A program made the translations under genes and the position numbers. The notes under the pieces are model-generated. The model searched no databases. It worked only from the letters and a program-made list of their open reading frames with translations, and had not been told where the DNA came from. A stretch of 33,867 nucleotides of DNA from Candidatus Firestoneibacteriota bacterium (lineage in GTDB: Bacteria > Oederibacteriota > D2-FULL-39-29): NCBI GenBank assembly GCA_903928075.1, contig CAIYPD010000037.1, forward strand, positions 1 through 33,867. The letters are read 5' to 3'. This document shows, in pieces, positions 14,439-22,977 of the stretch. Numbering within the stretch: position 1 is the first letter of the stretch; each line of letters begins with the position of its first letter.

Positions 14439-16730
14439 TTACTTTCCGGTCTCAACCAGCCAGATACAATCTATATAGAGAGCTTCCAGCCGGTCAGGTA
14501 AGTTAAGCTTACTCCAGAAGCCGCAGCCAATCCCCTTTAACTTCGTTTTACCCAATTCAAAAATATGCCAGTTTTCATCGTTAATTTCATCGGCTTTGAT
14601 TTTTTTTATTACCAGGTCATTTACTCCAAACTCAATAACCTCACCGGATAACTCTTTGCTTATACCTTTTACTTTACACCTTACAAATATTGAATAGTTC
14701 ACACCTTCCTTAAAATCGTTGGTATCGCTGAAATAATGCTGCACCTGCCTCTCTTTGCTTTTTTGCGTTTTCAAGGCCCAGCCCGCCGATGCATCACCGG
14801 CCCGCTCGCAGGAAGCCTCGCCCCTATCCAGCTGCCAGGAATGGATTAGCCGGAGATTACCGGTATCCTTCGTATTTATTTTAAGGACTTCAGTCACCTT
14901 CTTTTCTGAAATACTGCCGTAATCCTCTATGCACTTGATAAGTTTATTCAGGGACTGCCCTTCGGCGGATTTTTGTATGTTAAAATCCTTAACTACCCCA
15001 TTAAATTTGCGCGCAACCTCTTTTATCTCCGTTTTTCCCGCTTTTGCTTCTACCTCTTTCCACATAGGTGAAAATACACCCATTTTTAATAAAACATACC
15101 AGACAGGCATATGCGCATGGGCAACTCTTTTCATATAGACTTCGTTATTTTCTACCGCTTTTTCAGCCTCTCTTAAATAAACTTCCGCTTCGGCTATAAT
15201 CCCCGGAGCTATAAACGGCACATTGGTATGCCGGTAAATATTTAAGACAAAATCCTTATGCTCTCGGATATACCTGTGAATTGTTTCAATATATTTAAGT
15301 ATCGCCGGGGCCGCCGGACCGTAATAACCTTCCACAAATTCTTTTATTAGCGCCCTACTGTCGCTTGCCGGCTGCCATAATATTTTTGCCAGGACCCAGA
15401 GCCTTAGCTGGGCGAATTCGGTACCGGTGCCGTCCCAAGGGCCGAGTTCCATAACCCCCGTGACTTTATTATCGATATAATAACTGATATTTTCGGCCGG
15501 GGAATCCAGGTTTGGATAGGGCATTAGATAATGAAGGAAATTCGTCGAATAATCCCAGATGATTATTTTTGAGGATATTTTTGACCAGGCTTCCAGATCT
15601 TTTCTGAAAATTACATTTGCCTCATTTTTCGAAGTTCCTATCGGGTGCCCAAAATCACATTCATAAGAGCAGAGGATGATATAAACATTAGAGGCCGGCC
15701 GCAGTGTCTTTGGCGGCGTCTGGGACCAGGCGTAGGCGGTTGTGGCAATAAAGGCCTTCGGGATATCTTTTTTTACGGCGTCGGCTACTTTGTTTACAAA
15801 ATAAATTACAGGCGCGGACTCCGAGCCTTCTTCTTTTGCCAGTTTCGCACAATTCTCACAGCGGCAGTAATCGTAGCCGTCTTCCTGGCTGACGGTGATA
15901 AATTTCAGGCCTGGGGTTTTTCTCCACTCTTTTTTTACCGCCTCCGCCATCGCTAAAACTACATCAGGATTTGTAAGGCATAATTGGACATTTCTCTTAA
16001 GCTTTTCTTCCCGCCTGCCGTTTACAAAAGCGAGCATTTCCGGTTTTATATCTTTATTGTTTTTAAGCAGATTAAAATAGATGTGAGCCAGTCCCCCGCC
16101 GCCGTATTTATAGGCGCCGCCGTACTGTTCAGGAATCTGTTTCCAGCCGTTTAGCTTATTCCTTGCCGCCCAGAGTTTACCTTTTTCGTTGTAAATATCA
16201 TTATAGGCCAGGTCCCTGAGTTCTAACTTCGGCTTTTCCTCTAGTTCAAACTCAGAGAGGGTTATGGTTTTTTCCTCAGGAATACTGCTTTCCGTGGGAG
16301 TCCACCACCTGCATCCGAGTCTTTCCAAAAGGGTATAAACACCGTACAAAGTGCCTCTATCTTTACCCCCGGCTATCAGAATAAAATCCTTCTTTACTTT
16401 TATTAAATACTCATCCGGCGAGAAATCCTTGAAGCCCTCTTCATCAAACTCCCGCCAACCCGCAGCGCCCACATATACAGAAAGCAGGTTTTTCTCGGGC
16501 TCTTTAACTATCTTAATATCCGCCCCGCTTATAAGTTTAAGGTGGGCCTTAAGTTCTTCGGCCGCCCATTTCTCGCTGATACTCTCCTTGCCCGACAAAA
16601 CGATCACGCATTTAGGTTCATGATTTTCCGTTAAAACAACCCGGGTCTCGGCGCCGCAAGGAATAAATATTGCAAGTACTAATGAAAACCCTAAAACATT
16701 CCCGCATAGTACTCTTTTAAAATTCGTCAT
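14439..16730 (-). CDS. Secreted DUF4838-type protein, cassette B
   Basis: The 763-residue paralogue of the cassette A DUF4838 protein has a signal peptide (residues 1-28, about GFSLVLAIFIPCGAE) and an alpha-glucuronidase-type N-terminal domain with SEKWAAEELKAHLKLISG and RGTLYGVYTLLERLGCRWW. The DUF4838 barrel carries YCRCENCAKLAKEEG near residue 285 and TAYAWSQTPPKTLRP after it. A jelly-roll-like C-terminus ends LEALYIDCIWLVETGK. The ATG overlaps the TGA of the preceding small gene by four bases (ATGA at 16730-16727), so the two are translationally coupled. Known family context is secreted polysaccharide breakdown; the reaction is not established. Compared with copy A it is about 40 residues shorter. 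Confidence 0.8.
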   Translation of the reverse strand: MTNFKRVLCGNVLGFSLVLAIFIPCGAETRVVLTENHEPKCVIVLSGKESISEKWAAEELKAHLKLISGADIKIVKEPEKNLLSVYVGAAGWREFDEEGFKDFSPDEYLIKVKKDFILIAGGKDRGTLYGVYTLLERLGCRWWTPTESSIPEEKTITLSEFELEEKPKLELRDLAYNDIYNEKGKLWAARNKLNGWKQIPEQYGGAYKYGGGGLAHIYFNLLKNNKDIKPEMLAFVNGRREEKLKRNVQLCLTNPDVVLAMAEAVKKEWRKTPGLKFITVSQEDGYDYCRCENCAKLAKEEGSESAPVIYFVNKVADAVKKDIPKAFIATTAYAWSQTPPKTLRPASNVYIILCSYECDFGHPIGTSKNEANVIFRKDLEAWSKISSKIIIWDYSTNFLHYLMPYPNLDSPAENISYYIDNKVTGVMELGPWDGTGTEFAQLRLWVLAKILWQPASDSRALIKEFVEGYYGPAAPAILKYIETIHRYIREHKDFVLNIYRHTNVPFIAPGIIAEAEVYLREAEKAVENNEVYMKRVAHAHMPVWYVLLKMGVFSPMWKEVEAKAGKTEIKEVARKFNGVVKDFNIQKSAEGQSLNKLIKCIEDYGSISEKKVTEVLKINTKDTGNLRLIHSWQLDRGEASCERAGDASAGWALKTQKSKERQVQHYFSDTNDFKEGVNYSIFVRCKVKGISKELSGEVIEFGVNDLVIKKIKADEINDENWHIFELGKTKLKGIGCGFWSKLNLPDRLEALYIDCIWLVETGK

Positions 16731-17338
16731 TTACCTTCTTTACCGGGAGCGGCTTTTCCCTTTCCGCTGTCCTTTGCTTCAACAAAGGCCACTATCTCCG
16801 TCAGGGTCTTTGTGGTCATATACATTGTAAAAATAAATTCCTTACCGTCTTTTGTTATTTCCTTTCCGCCGCCGCTAAGGCCCTTAGCAGACATGGCCGG
16901 TTGCATTGTTAGAACTTTAAATTCCTGTCCCTTTGGACATACGAGCTTCACGGGATTACCTAAAGCATCCTTACAGCCGTCATTTTTTGTTTGAAGTGTT
17001 ACCGTCTTATCGGGAGCTTTCATAATATCACAATACTCCTCGCGCCATTTTGTAAAGTATTTTTTGCACAACGGTTCTGCCACACCCCGCAGAGCTTGAA
17101 TACTTTTTTTGTCACCTGGCACATCCCCGGTCTTTATGGTCGCCTTGGCCAGCAACGACTGAAAACTGCCGTCAGCATTTGTCTTTACCCGGAGTATTCC
17201 GTCCGGTAAAGCTTTAATTTCCTCGAACAAAGCAGCACTCTTTAATTCTTCAGCCGGATCCTTCTCCTGCCCCAGGAAGGGCAGTACCAGCGCAGCCAGC
17301 AGTATCAGACTTTTAGCAAACATCCGTGCATTTTTCAT
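16727..17338 (-). CDS. Small secreted protein of unknown function
   Basis: The 203-residue product has a signal peptide (MKNARMFAKSLILLAALVLP) and a mature part with four cysteines: CKKYF and EYCDIM, then DGCKDALG and LVCPKGQEF, which could form two disulfides. It ends in a glycine/lysine-rich tail (KGKAAPGKEGK). I do not recognise the family. A GGAGAG box lies about eight bases before the ATG. Its stop codon overlaps the start of the DUF4838 gene, so it is likely made in fixed ratio with that protein and may be its partner. Cassette A has no equivalent between its CBM9 and DUF4838 genes. Confidence 0.75.
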   Translation of the reverse strand: MKNARMFAKSLILLAALVLPFLGQEKDPAEELKSAALFEEIKALPDGILRVKTNADGSFQSLLAKATIKTGDVPGDKKSIQALRGVAEPLCKKYFTKWREEYCDIMKAPDKTVTLQTKNDGCKDALGNPVKLVCPKGQEFKVLTMQPAMSAKGLSGGGKEITKDGKEFIFTMYMTTKTLTEIVAFVEAKDSGKGKAAPGKEGK

Positions 17339-17463
17339 ATTTTTCTCTCCTTTTCATCAGCTTCCTTCTCCCTTTTTTATCTTTCAACATCTATTATCTA
17401 TTATTCTATTGTTCCATTGCTCTACCCCGGGAGAAAGTATGGATGAGGGTCATTGGTTTTCAC

Positions 17464-17582
17464 TCAGGTACAAGGTACAAGCAACAAGGAAAAGCCTATT
17501 TATTTCATGCTCTCTTACCCTGCGAAGCAGCCCGCCTCAGGAGAGTTGTCCCCTGTCCCTTGTACCTTGTACTTCGTACTTT
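17464..17582 (-). repeat. Dispersed GTACAAG-type intergenic repeat, copy 2
   Basis: The second copy of the element at 737-861. The left end (CTCAGGTACAAGGTACAAG) and the right end (CCTTGTACTTCGTACTTTG) are shared, while the central 50 or so bases differ. The inverted arms are at 17468-17481 and 17559-17572 (14 bases perfect). On the minus strand it begins three bases after the stop codon of the CBM9 protein at 17586. Both copies have the same orientation relative to the gene they follow. Conserved ends with a variable centre suggest hairpin-driven mobility or selection on the stem. Confidence 0.75.
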
Positions 17583-17585
17583 GCC

Positions 17586-20441
17586 TTATTGTTTCAATTC
17601 AAGTTCGCCGCAGGTTTGTGGGTCGCGGTCAGATCTCCAGAATTTGCGCGGATGAATCGGCCACTCCATCTGCTTCTCCTTCCGGAACGAAAATGTCATC
17701 CTAGCCAATTTCTTAAAATAGGTCTGATCCAGGTCCGTATCGGTCAAGATGATACTAACACCAATGCGTTCGCCGGATTTCATATTCAGGTCTGCCAGGG
17801 GAATTTTAACTTCACCCTGGTAACCGTCGCTATTTTTCTTCAAACAATAATTTTTCCCGTTTACGGCTTCGCCTGTCAGCGGAGCTTCCAGAGCCAGGGG
17901 TTTTAACTTCCCGTAACCCTGCTTCTCGTACGGCGAAAGATATTTATCCTTGTTTAAATATATTTCTATCTTATCCTTCGCCATAAGTACATCGTCTTGC
18001 ACCTTAAAAGCAATGTAAAGATTTTCATTATCATAAAGAAAAGATATAGTGGCGCTTAGGTCTGCTTTCCCTTTCCACCAGTTAAAGAGCCAGTGGTCGC
18101 TGACCAGATTGGCCGGTTCGTCAATATTGACAGTCACCGCGCCCTTCCATTCATCAAGCTGACCGTCAATTACTATATTATTTTTCGTTCTTGGACAGGC
18201 TATCTTTGGTTTGTCAAGATAAAGGTCAATATAAGCCGCCAGTTGATTATCCAAAGTGAACCCCAGAGCCAGGTCAGCCGCTTCCTCTTCCCCTTTGGCT
18301 AAAAGAGCCGCGACCTGCCGTGCTAGCGCTTTATATTTATCCAGAACAGGCGCCGCAGCGGATTTTTCCAGCCGTTTTATTTTGTCATTGAACGCACCTA
18401 TTCTATCTTGAATATGCCGGCGGCTTTCTTCACCACGGGTAAGGGAAATATTAGAGAGCTTTGAACCGCTTTGCGCCGTAAAGGTCTGCAGTTGATAAGG
18501 TTCCAGAGTGACCGTAAAGACGCCGGCCTTCGCCGCAAGTGCTTGCCCGTCAGTTAATTGTTCAGCCTTGCCTGCCCCGCCCAGACTAAAAGTTAAAGTA
18601 GCTTTACTATAGTGATTGTTTAGCAGGTAAAAATAATATTTGCCGTCAAGATTCAGGTCCCGGGTCACAATATAGCGGGATTTTTCTCGGGTGGTAAACT
18701 TCTCTGCCGGCAGGGTCCTGTAAGCCCGGGCAAACTCCCTCACCTGATGGGCGGAGCCGTTAATAGGATCTGACCAGCCGGAATTGATTATGAACGGCAC
18801 ATCATCGTGAGCCAGCGCGCCGGTATAACTTTCCATGAAATACGGTTCCGACGGATTACACTGGGGTGCTATCCAGGTCCGGTCCCACCAGAAATTTTGC
18901 CCTTCCAAAAGCGCCGAGGTAATTTCAAAATAAGTGCCAAAGAGACAGGCCCCGGTTGCGGCATTTCCGTTGGTGACAAGATCGGCAACCCCCTGGGAAC
19001 GGTTAAAATCCCGGTAAATCATATGGACCGGGGAAACGCTTAGCGGATAGGTTTCAAAAACCCGCTGATCTACCGGATAATAACTGCGTACCGGGACTAA
19101 ACCCTGCCGGTTCTTGTAGTCTGCGAGGTTCAACTTTATATCCTGATAATAGCGGCCGACATTTTTGGTGAGTAGATCCTCAAAAGCGGCTGCAGGTTCT
19201 TTTTCCCATTTTGAGATAATATCGGTATAGGGCCAGTGACCCTCTTTCTTTAAACTGAAGACGGCCCCGTGATGCAGGTACTGGTAGCCGAAATACGCGT
19301 ACACCAGAATGTCCGGCCGTTTTTTTGCAAGAATGGCGGTCAAGCCCTGCTGTAATTTGCCAAGGCTGTCGCTAAGCATCCGGTTGCAGCCGGCCGGGCC
19401 GCCAAACGAAATCCCCTTTAACGACGGGTGATTGCCGTATTTATCAACAAATTCTCCTATGGCTTTGACCCAGTTCTGCGCAGATTTTTCATCGAGATCG
19501 CCCGTCTGAACTCCATTGACCACAAATTCTTTCATGGGATCAAAAACTGCTATGAAATTTATTTTTTTCTTGTCGCAGGCTGCCAGCATATTCTCGGTAT
19601 CGGGATCTTTCTCTTCTCCAAAAGCCGGGAGAAAGCAGTGCGACCATTTATACATAACACTGTCAAAAGAAAATAGGTTTTGGCCGGAATAGGCAAGATA
19701 CTCGGTGAGGCGTTCAGACCCTTTTTGATTATTACCGAAATTATACCTGATCAAATGGCTATACTCATAAAAAGTTCCTATCTGCCGCTTGGCTCCCTTG
19801 GGTTCATTGACACGCGCTGCCGGCAGGCCGCCTTTGATACGATAGATCCAGATACGCGACATAGCTGCGGGTACGCCGTGCTGTAAGTTCAAACAGACCA
19901 GGGCCGGCCAGGGTGTCTTTGGCCAAAAAAATAATTGTTGATAGCAGTACTTATTTGTATTGGGAAATTCGCCGCCGCTGGAATAGCCTTCTTCAACATG
20001 AAAATTTAAATTAAAGGTTCCATTCATCCCCTCTTCATGCAGAAAAAGGCTGGCTACTCTTTCTTTATCGTCCGGATATTCCACCACTACCAGATGGGGT
20101 TCCTCAATGGCCTCGGTATTAAAACGGTAGGAGAAAAAACTGTTGTCCGCCACAGTGGTTTCCCGGTACTTCCCCATGAGACCTTCCGCCACTTTCGACC
20201 AGCCGTCATCCGTAAAAGGATGCGTTTCACCCGGTTCGGTGCAGTCGATGTAATCCACAAGCTCCAGGTCAAGATCCGGCGCCAGCCGGGCAGGCTTGGG
20301 GGCTTTTATGAGAATGGCGGAGATATCCTTCTTGGGAAGAGGAACAAACTTTACTTCCGCGCCGAAAGTCCCGGGAAAAATAAAAAGAAAACACAAAAGC
20401 ACCGGGAGCCTCAACCAAAAATTACCGGAATTATTTTTCAT
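17586..20441 (-). CDS. Secreted TIM-barrel-like protein with C-terminal CBM9 domain, cassette B
   Basis: The 951-residue paralogue of the protein at 7424-10225 has a signal peptide (LRLPVLLCFLFIFPGTFGAE, about residues 9-28), a beta-rich N-terminal part, a probable TIM barrel (about 230-640), a helical linker, and a CBM9-like domain at about 746-951 (NNIVIDGQLDEWKG, LYIAFKVQDDVL, GYQGEVKIPLADL, IGVSIILTD). The open frame extends to 20507, but the ATG at 20441 has an AGGAG box seven bases upstream and is followed at once by the signal sequence. The CBM9 core is better preserved here than in copy A. It lies 70 bases downstream of the agarase-like gene and is followed by the dispersed repeat. 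Its activity is unknown. Confidence 0.78.
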   Translation of the reverse strand: MKNNSGNFWLRLPVLLCFLFIFPGTFGAEVKFVPLPKKDISAILIKAPKPARLAPDLDLELVDYIDCTEPGETHPFTDDGWSKVAEGLMGKYRETTVADNSFFSYRFNTEAIEEPHLVVVEYPDDKERVASLFLHEEGMNGTFNLNFHVEEGYSSGGEFPNTNKYCYQQLFFWPKTPWPALVCLNLQHGVPAAMSRIWIYRIKGGLPAARVNEPKGAKRQIGTFYEYSHLIRYNFGNNQKGSERLTEYLAYSGQNLFSFDSVMYKWSHCFLPAFGEEKDPDTENMLAACDKKKINFIAVFDPMKEFVVNGVQTGDLDEKSAQNWVKAIGEFVDKYGNHPSLKGISFGGPAGCNRMLSDSLGKLQQGLTAILAKKRPDILVYAYFGYQYLHHGAVFSLKKEGHWPYTDIISKWEKEPAAAFEDLLTKNVGRYYQDIKLNLADYKNRQGLVPVRSYYPVDQRVFETYPLSVSPVHMIYRDFNRSQGVADLVTNGNAATGACLFGTYFEITSALLEGQNFWWDRTWIAPQCNPSEPYFMESYTGALAHDDVPFIINSGWSDPINGSAHQVREFARAYRTLPAEKFTTREKSRYIVTRDLNLDGKYYFYLLNNHYSKATLTFSLGGAGKAEQLTDGQALAAKAGVFTVTLEPYQLQTFTAQSGSKLSNISLTRGEESRRHIQDRIGAFNDKIKRLEKSAAAPVLDKYKALARQVAALLAKGEEEAADLALGFTLDNQLAAYIDLYLDKPKIACPRTKNNIVIDGQLDEWKGAVTVNIDEPANLVSDHWLFNWWKGKADLSATISFLYDNENLYIAFKVQDDVLMAKDKIEIYLNKDKYLSPYEKQGYGKLKPLALEAPLTGEAVNGKNYCLKKNSDGYQGEVKIPLADLNMKSGERIGVSIILTDTDLDQTYFKKLARMTFSFRKEKQMEWPIHPRKFWRSDRDPQTCGELELKQ

Positions 20442-20510
20442 TCTCCTGCTCCTCTGCCTCTTTGCTATTTTATATTTAAGGTTTTTCAATTTTATTGAAA
20501 ATTTCACTGC

Positions 20511-21929
20511 TTATTTTTCTGCGCCTCTCTCCACACCGTACAAATTTTCGTAAAGTTTTTTGTGAATCTCGGCGTAACGCTGTACCGTACGCGAGTACGG
20601 CCGGCCGTCCTGCTGAATCAAACCTTGTTTCAATATCTTATCACGGGGTAAATCAATGTATGTACAGCGGTGAATACCTATCATATACGGCCGCGCAAAT
20701 GCAGCGCTTAAGTACTCAGCATAAACATCGGCGGCTTTGTCTTCTGTCGGCCAGGAGCCCCACATACCCTGCGGGTACTGCTCCGTGGCAAAATTAACCG
20801 CAAAATCACAGAACAATACCGGTTTGCCGGTTCTTTCTTCCACCTTATCGTACAATTCAGTGTTGAACCGCTCTTTATCGAAGGGCTGAAGTGCCACAAC
20901 ATCTATATACGGAGCGGCTTCTTTTAGAACTTCTTCCAGTCCAGGGAGATCCGTCCCCGCATATCTGTCTCCAAATAGCAAGTGATTGGGATCTAGTTTT
21001 CGTATCTCTTCACGGCAAATTTTGTAATATTGCCGGGCAACAACCGCCGCAAAAGCTTTGTCATCCGAAAGTACGGTAGAATCATCCGGCCTCAAATTGG
21101 ACCAATTTTTTTCAGCCAGAAGACCGGCGCGCTCCGCCGCTCCCGACCCATAGGCTTTGTTGACCGCTTCCACCGTATTGTATCGTTTCAGTAAAAAATC
21201 CACATACTGCACTTTGCCGGGCGCCCCGGCGGCCAGTTTACGGTAGGCTGTAGCCCAATCATTGCCTTTCTTGCGTGCTGCGGGGTTCCACCAGAGCGGT
21301 AAATCCACATAAAAATACCCTATAAGATTTTTGGAATTTTTTACGGGTTCGACATGCCCCGCAATGCGTTTTGCCAGAATGGCGCGCGTGGCTTCGTCAA
21401 ACAAATCGAGCCGTTCGGGAGCTTTTGAAAACCTTGAGATACCAAGCAGGTCTTCCAGGGAAATCATCATCGGCATTTCTTTCATCATATCCAGCGCTTT
21501 GTCTTTCCAGCCGGTTCCGTAACCCGAAGAATTAAAGCCCCAGAGGCGCATGTTATCTGTCGCATCTTTATAAAATGCGGCGGGATTACTATTATAGGCA
21601 GACGGATAGATAGGTTGCACTAAGGTTTGTCCGATATGCACGACGCCAAGAGAGATCATTCCGTTACCGTCCGGTGAAACCAGCCACCAGCGGCCATTTA
21701 TTTTTTGCGCGGAAAACCAACCGGTCGCTTTGCCTTTGAGGGTCTTTGAGCCGCCATATGAGTCCAGGTCAAGTCGCGCCTTAACATCCACAACCTCAAT
21801 CTTCTTTGCAGTTTTAATATCAAAACTGCTGCTTCCGGAAGTTGATTTGTCTGCGTTTTCCTGGCCCCGCAATCCACCCAGCCAGCCAAATGCAATTAAA
21901 AAAATCGTAGCCAAAATTGTCTTTCGCAT
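20511..21929 (-). CDS. Secreted agarase-like TIM-barrel protein with altered active-site motifs
   Basis: The 472-residue protein has a signal peptide (TILATIFLIAFGWLGGLRGQ). The segment GKATGWFSAQKINGRWWLVS (66-85) followed by PDGNGMISLGVVHI matches the opening of agarase/GH50-like secreted proteins. At the place where these barrels usually carry an Asn-Glu acid/base pair, the sequence reads YFYVDLPLWW (205-214), and at the expected nucleophile strand it reads LFCDFA (372-377). So neither canonical glutamate is visible, and the chemistry may differ or be lost. The ATG at 21935 abuts its AGGAG box, so the ATG two codons later (21929), six bases from the box, is the better start. It lies between an esterase and the CBM9 protein in one probable operon. 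Confidence 0.72.
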   Translation of the reverse strand: MRKTILATIFLIAFGWLGGLRGQENADKSTSGSSSFDIKTAKKIEVVDVKARLDLDSYGGSKTLKGKATGWFSAQKINGRWWLVSPDGNGMISLGVVHIGQTLVQPIYPSAYNSNPAAFYKDATDNMRLWGFNSSGYGTGWKDKALDMMKEMPMMISLEDLLGISRFSKAPERLDLFDEATRAILAKRIAGHVEPVKNSKNLIGYFYVDLPLWWNPAARKKGNDWATAYRKLAAGAPGKVQYVDFLLKRYNTVEAVNKAYGSGAAERAGLLAEKNWSNLRPDDSTVLSDDKAFAAVVARQYYKICREEIRKLDPNHLLFGDRYAGTDLPGLEEVLKEAAPYIDVVALQPFDKERFNTELYDKVEERTGKPVLFCDFAVNFATEQYPQGMWGSWPTEDKAADVYAEYLSAAFARPYMIGIHRCTYIDLPRDKILKQGLIQQDGRPYSRTVQRYAEIHKKLYENLYGVERGAEK

Positions 21930-22002
21930 TTTCATCTCCTGCTTTAACTACATAAATGATAATAACATATCCCAAGGATAAGGTTTTCAGTCTTTCCTTA
22001 CT

Positions 22003-22923
22003 TTACTTTCCGGTTTTAAGGTGGCGGTCCAAAAATTCCAAAATCGTCTTATGGTTCTCCTCAGTAAATAATGCCGCGCCGGCATGACCGGTCCCTGGCA
22101 TCACCGTAAGAGTTGCTTCCACTCCTGCCTTTTGCAAAGCGGAGAGCAATATGCGAGCCTGTTCTATAGGAACTATTACATCTGCGTCGCCGTGCTGTAT
22201 CAAAAACGGCGGATTTTCGCGGCGCACATAGGTTATCGGGCTGGCCCACTTCGCCTTTTGCATAAGTTCCTTATCATCGGCGGCGGGCCCGAGCAATGAG
22301 GCCGCTGCCTTCCAAACATCGTTTCTATCGGGGTTCCGGCCCACCACCTGCGAAAGGTCCGTCGGTCCGTACATATCAATAACACATTGCACGCGAACGG
22401 ATTCATCAATCCTTTTCAAAGATGCTGTTGGTCCCGCGCTGAAATCCACATTATCAGAAGTGCCAATAAGCGCAGCCAGGTGTGCGCCAGCCGAACCACC
22501 CCAGACCCCGACCCGGTCAGGCTGAATATTATATTTCACCGCCTGACTCCGTAAGAATCTGATCGCCGCACGGCAATCCTCTATCTGCGCCGGAAATACT
22601 GCTTCTTTACTTAAGCGGTAGTTAATACTGGCAACGGCGTAACCGTGCTGCGCCAGAAACTTCGCCGGACAGCCGTCCTTACTGCCGCCGCGCCACCCGC
22701 CGCCGTGAATAAATACCAAAAGCGGCACTGCCTTACCTGCGGGTTCCGGCAGATAAAGATCCAGAGATTGGGACTTCCCGCCCCCGGACACATATTCAAT
22801 ATCCTTTTGCAGGGATGCGCCGGCCGGAGCTTCTGCCGTTTTATTTTTCTTTTCTGCACCATGCACCATAGAAAATAAGGCTAATACCAAAATACTGCCT
22901 GCTGCGAGCGGTTTCAAAGACAT
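22003..22923 (-). CDS. Secreted BD-FAE-type alpha/beta-hydrolase (carbohydrate esterase candidate)
   Basis: The 306-residue product has a signal peptide (LAAGSILVLALFSMVHGAE). It shows the oxyanion motif HGGGW (73-77), the nucleophile elbow GGSAG with Ser144, an acid in HGDADVIVP (Asp248) and His280 in MPGTGHAG, all in the order expected for the BD-FAE/carboxylesterase group. Such enzymes remove acetyl or feruloyl groups from plant and algal polysaccharides, and an esterase role on the same target as the neighbouring enzymes is likely. An AGGAGG box precedes the ATG. It is 55 bases downstream of a second, unrelated esterase. Confidence 0.86.
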   Translation of the reverse strand: MSLKPLAAGSILVLALFSMVHGAEKKNKTAEAPAGASLQKDIEYVSGGGKSQSLDLYLPEPAGKAVPLLVFIHGGGWRGGSKDGCPAKFLAQHGYAVASINYRLSKEAVFPAQIEDCRAAIRFLRSQAVKYNIQPDRVGVWGGSAGAHLAALIGTSDNVDFSAGPTASLKRIDESVRVQCVIDMYGPTDLSQVVGRNPDRNDVWKAAASLLGPAADDKELMQKAKWASPITYVRRENPPFLIQHGDADVIVPIEQARILLSALQKAGVEATLTVMPGTGHAGAALFTEENHKTILEFLDRHLKTGK

Positions 22924-22977
22924 AAAATACCTCCTAACTTTGCGTTCAATTTCACTAAACCGTTAACTTTTTTATCC

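Noticed and set aside
17395-17420. A short run of TCTATTA-like units upstream of the 203-residue gene.
   Set aside because: The units are imperfect and few; it is simple AT-rich sequence.
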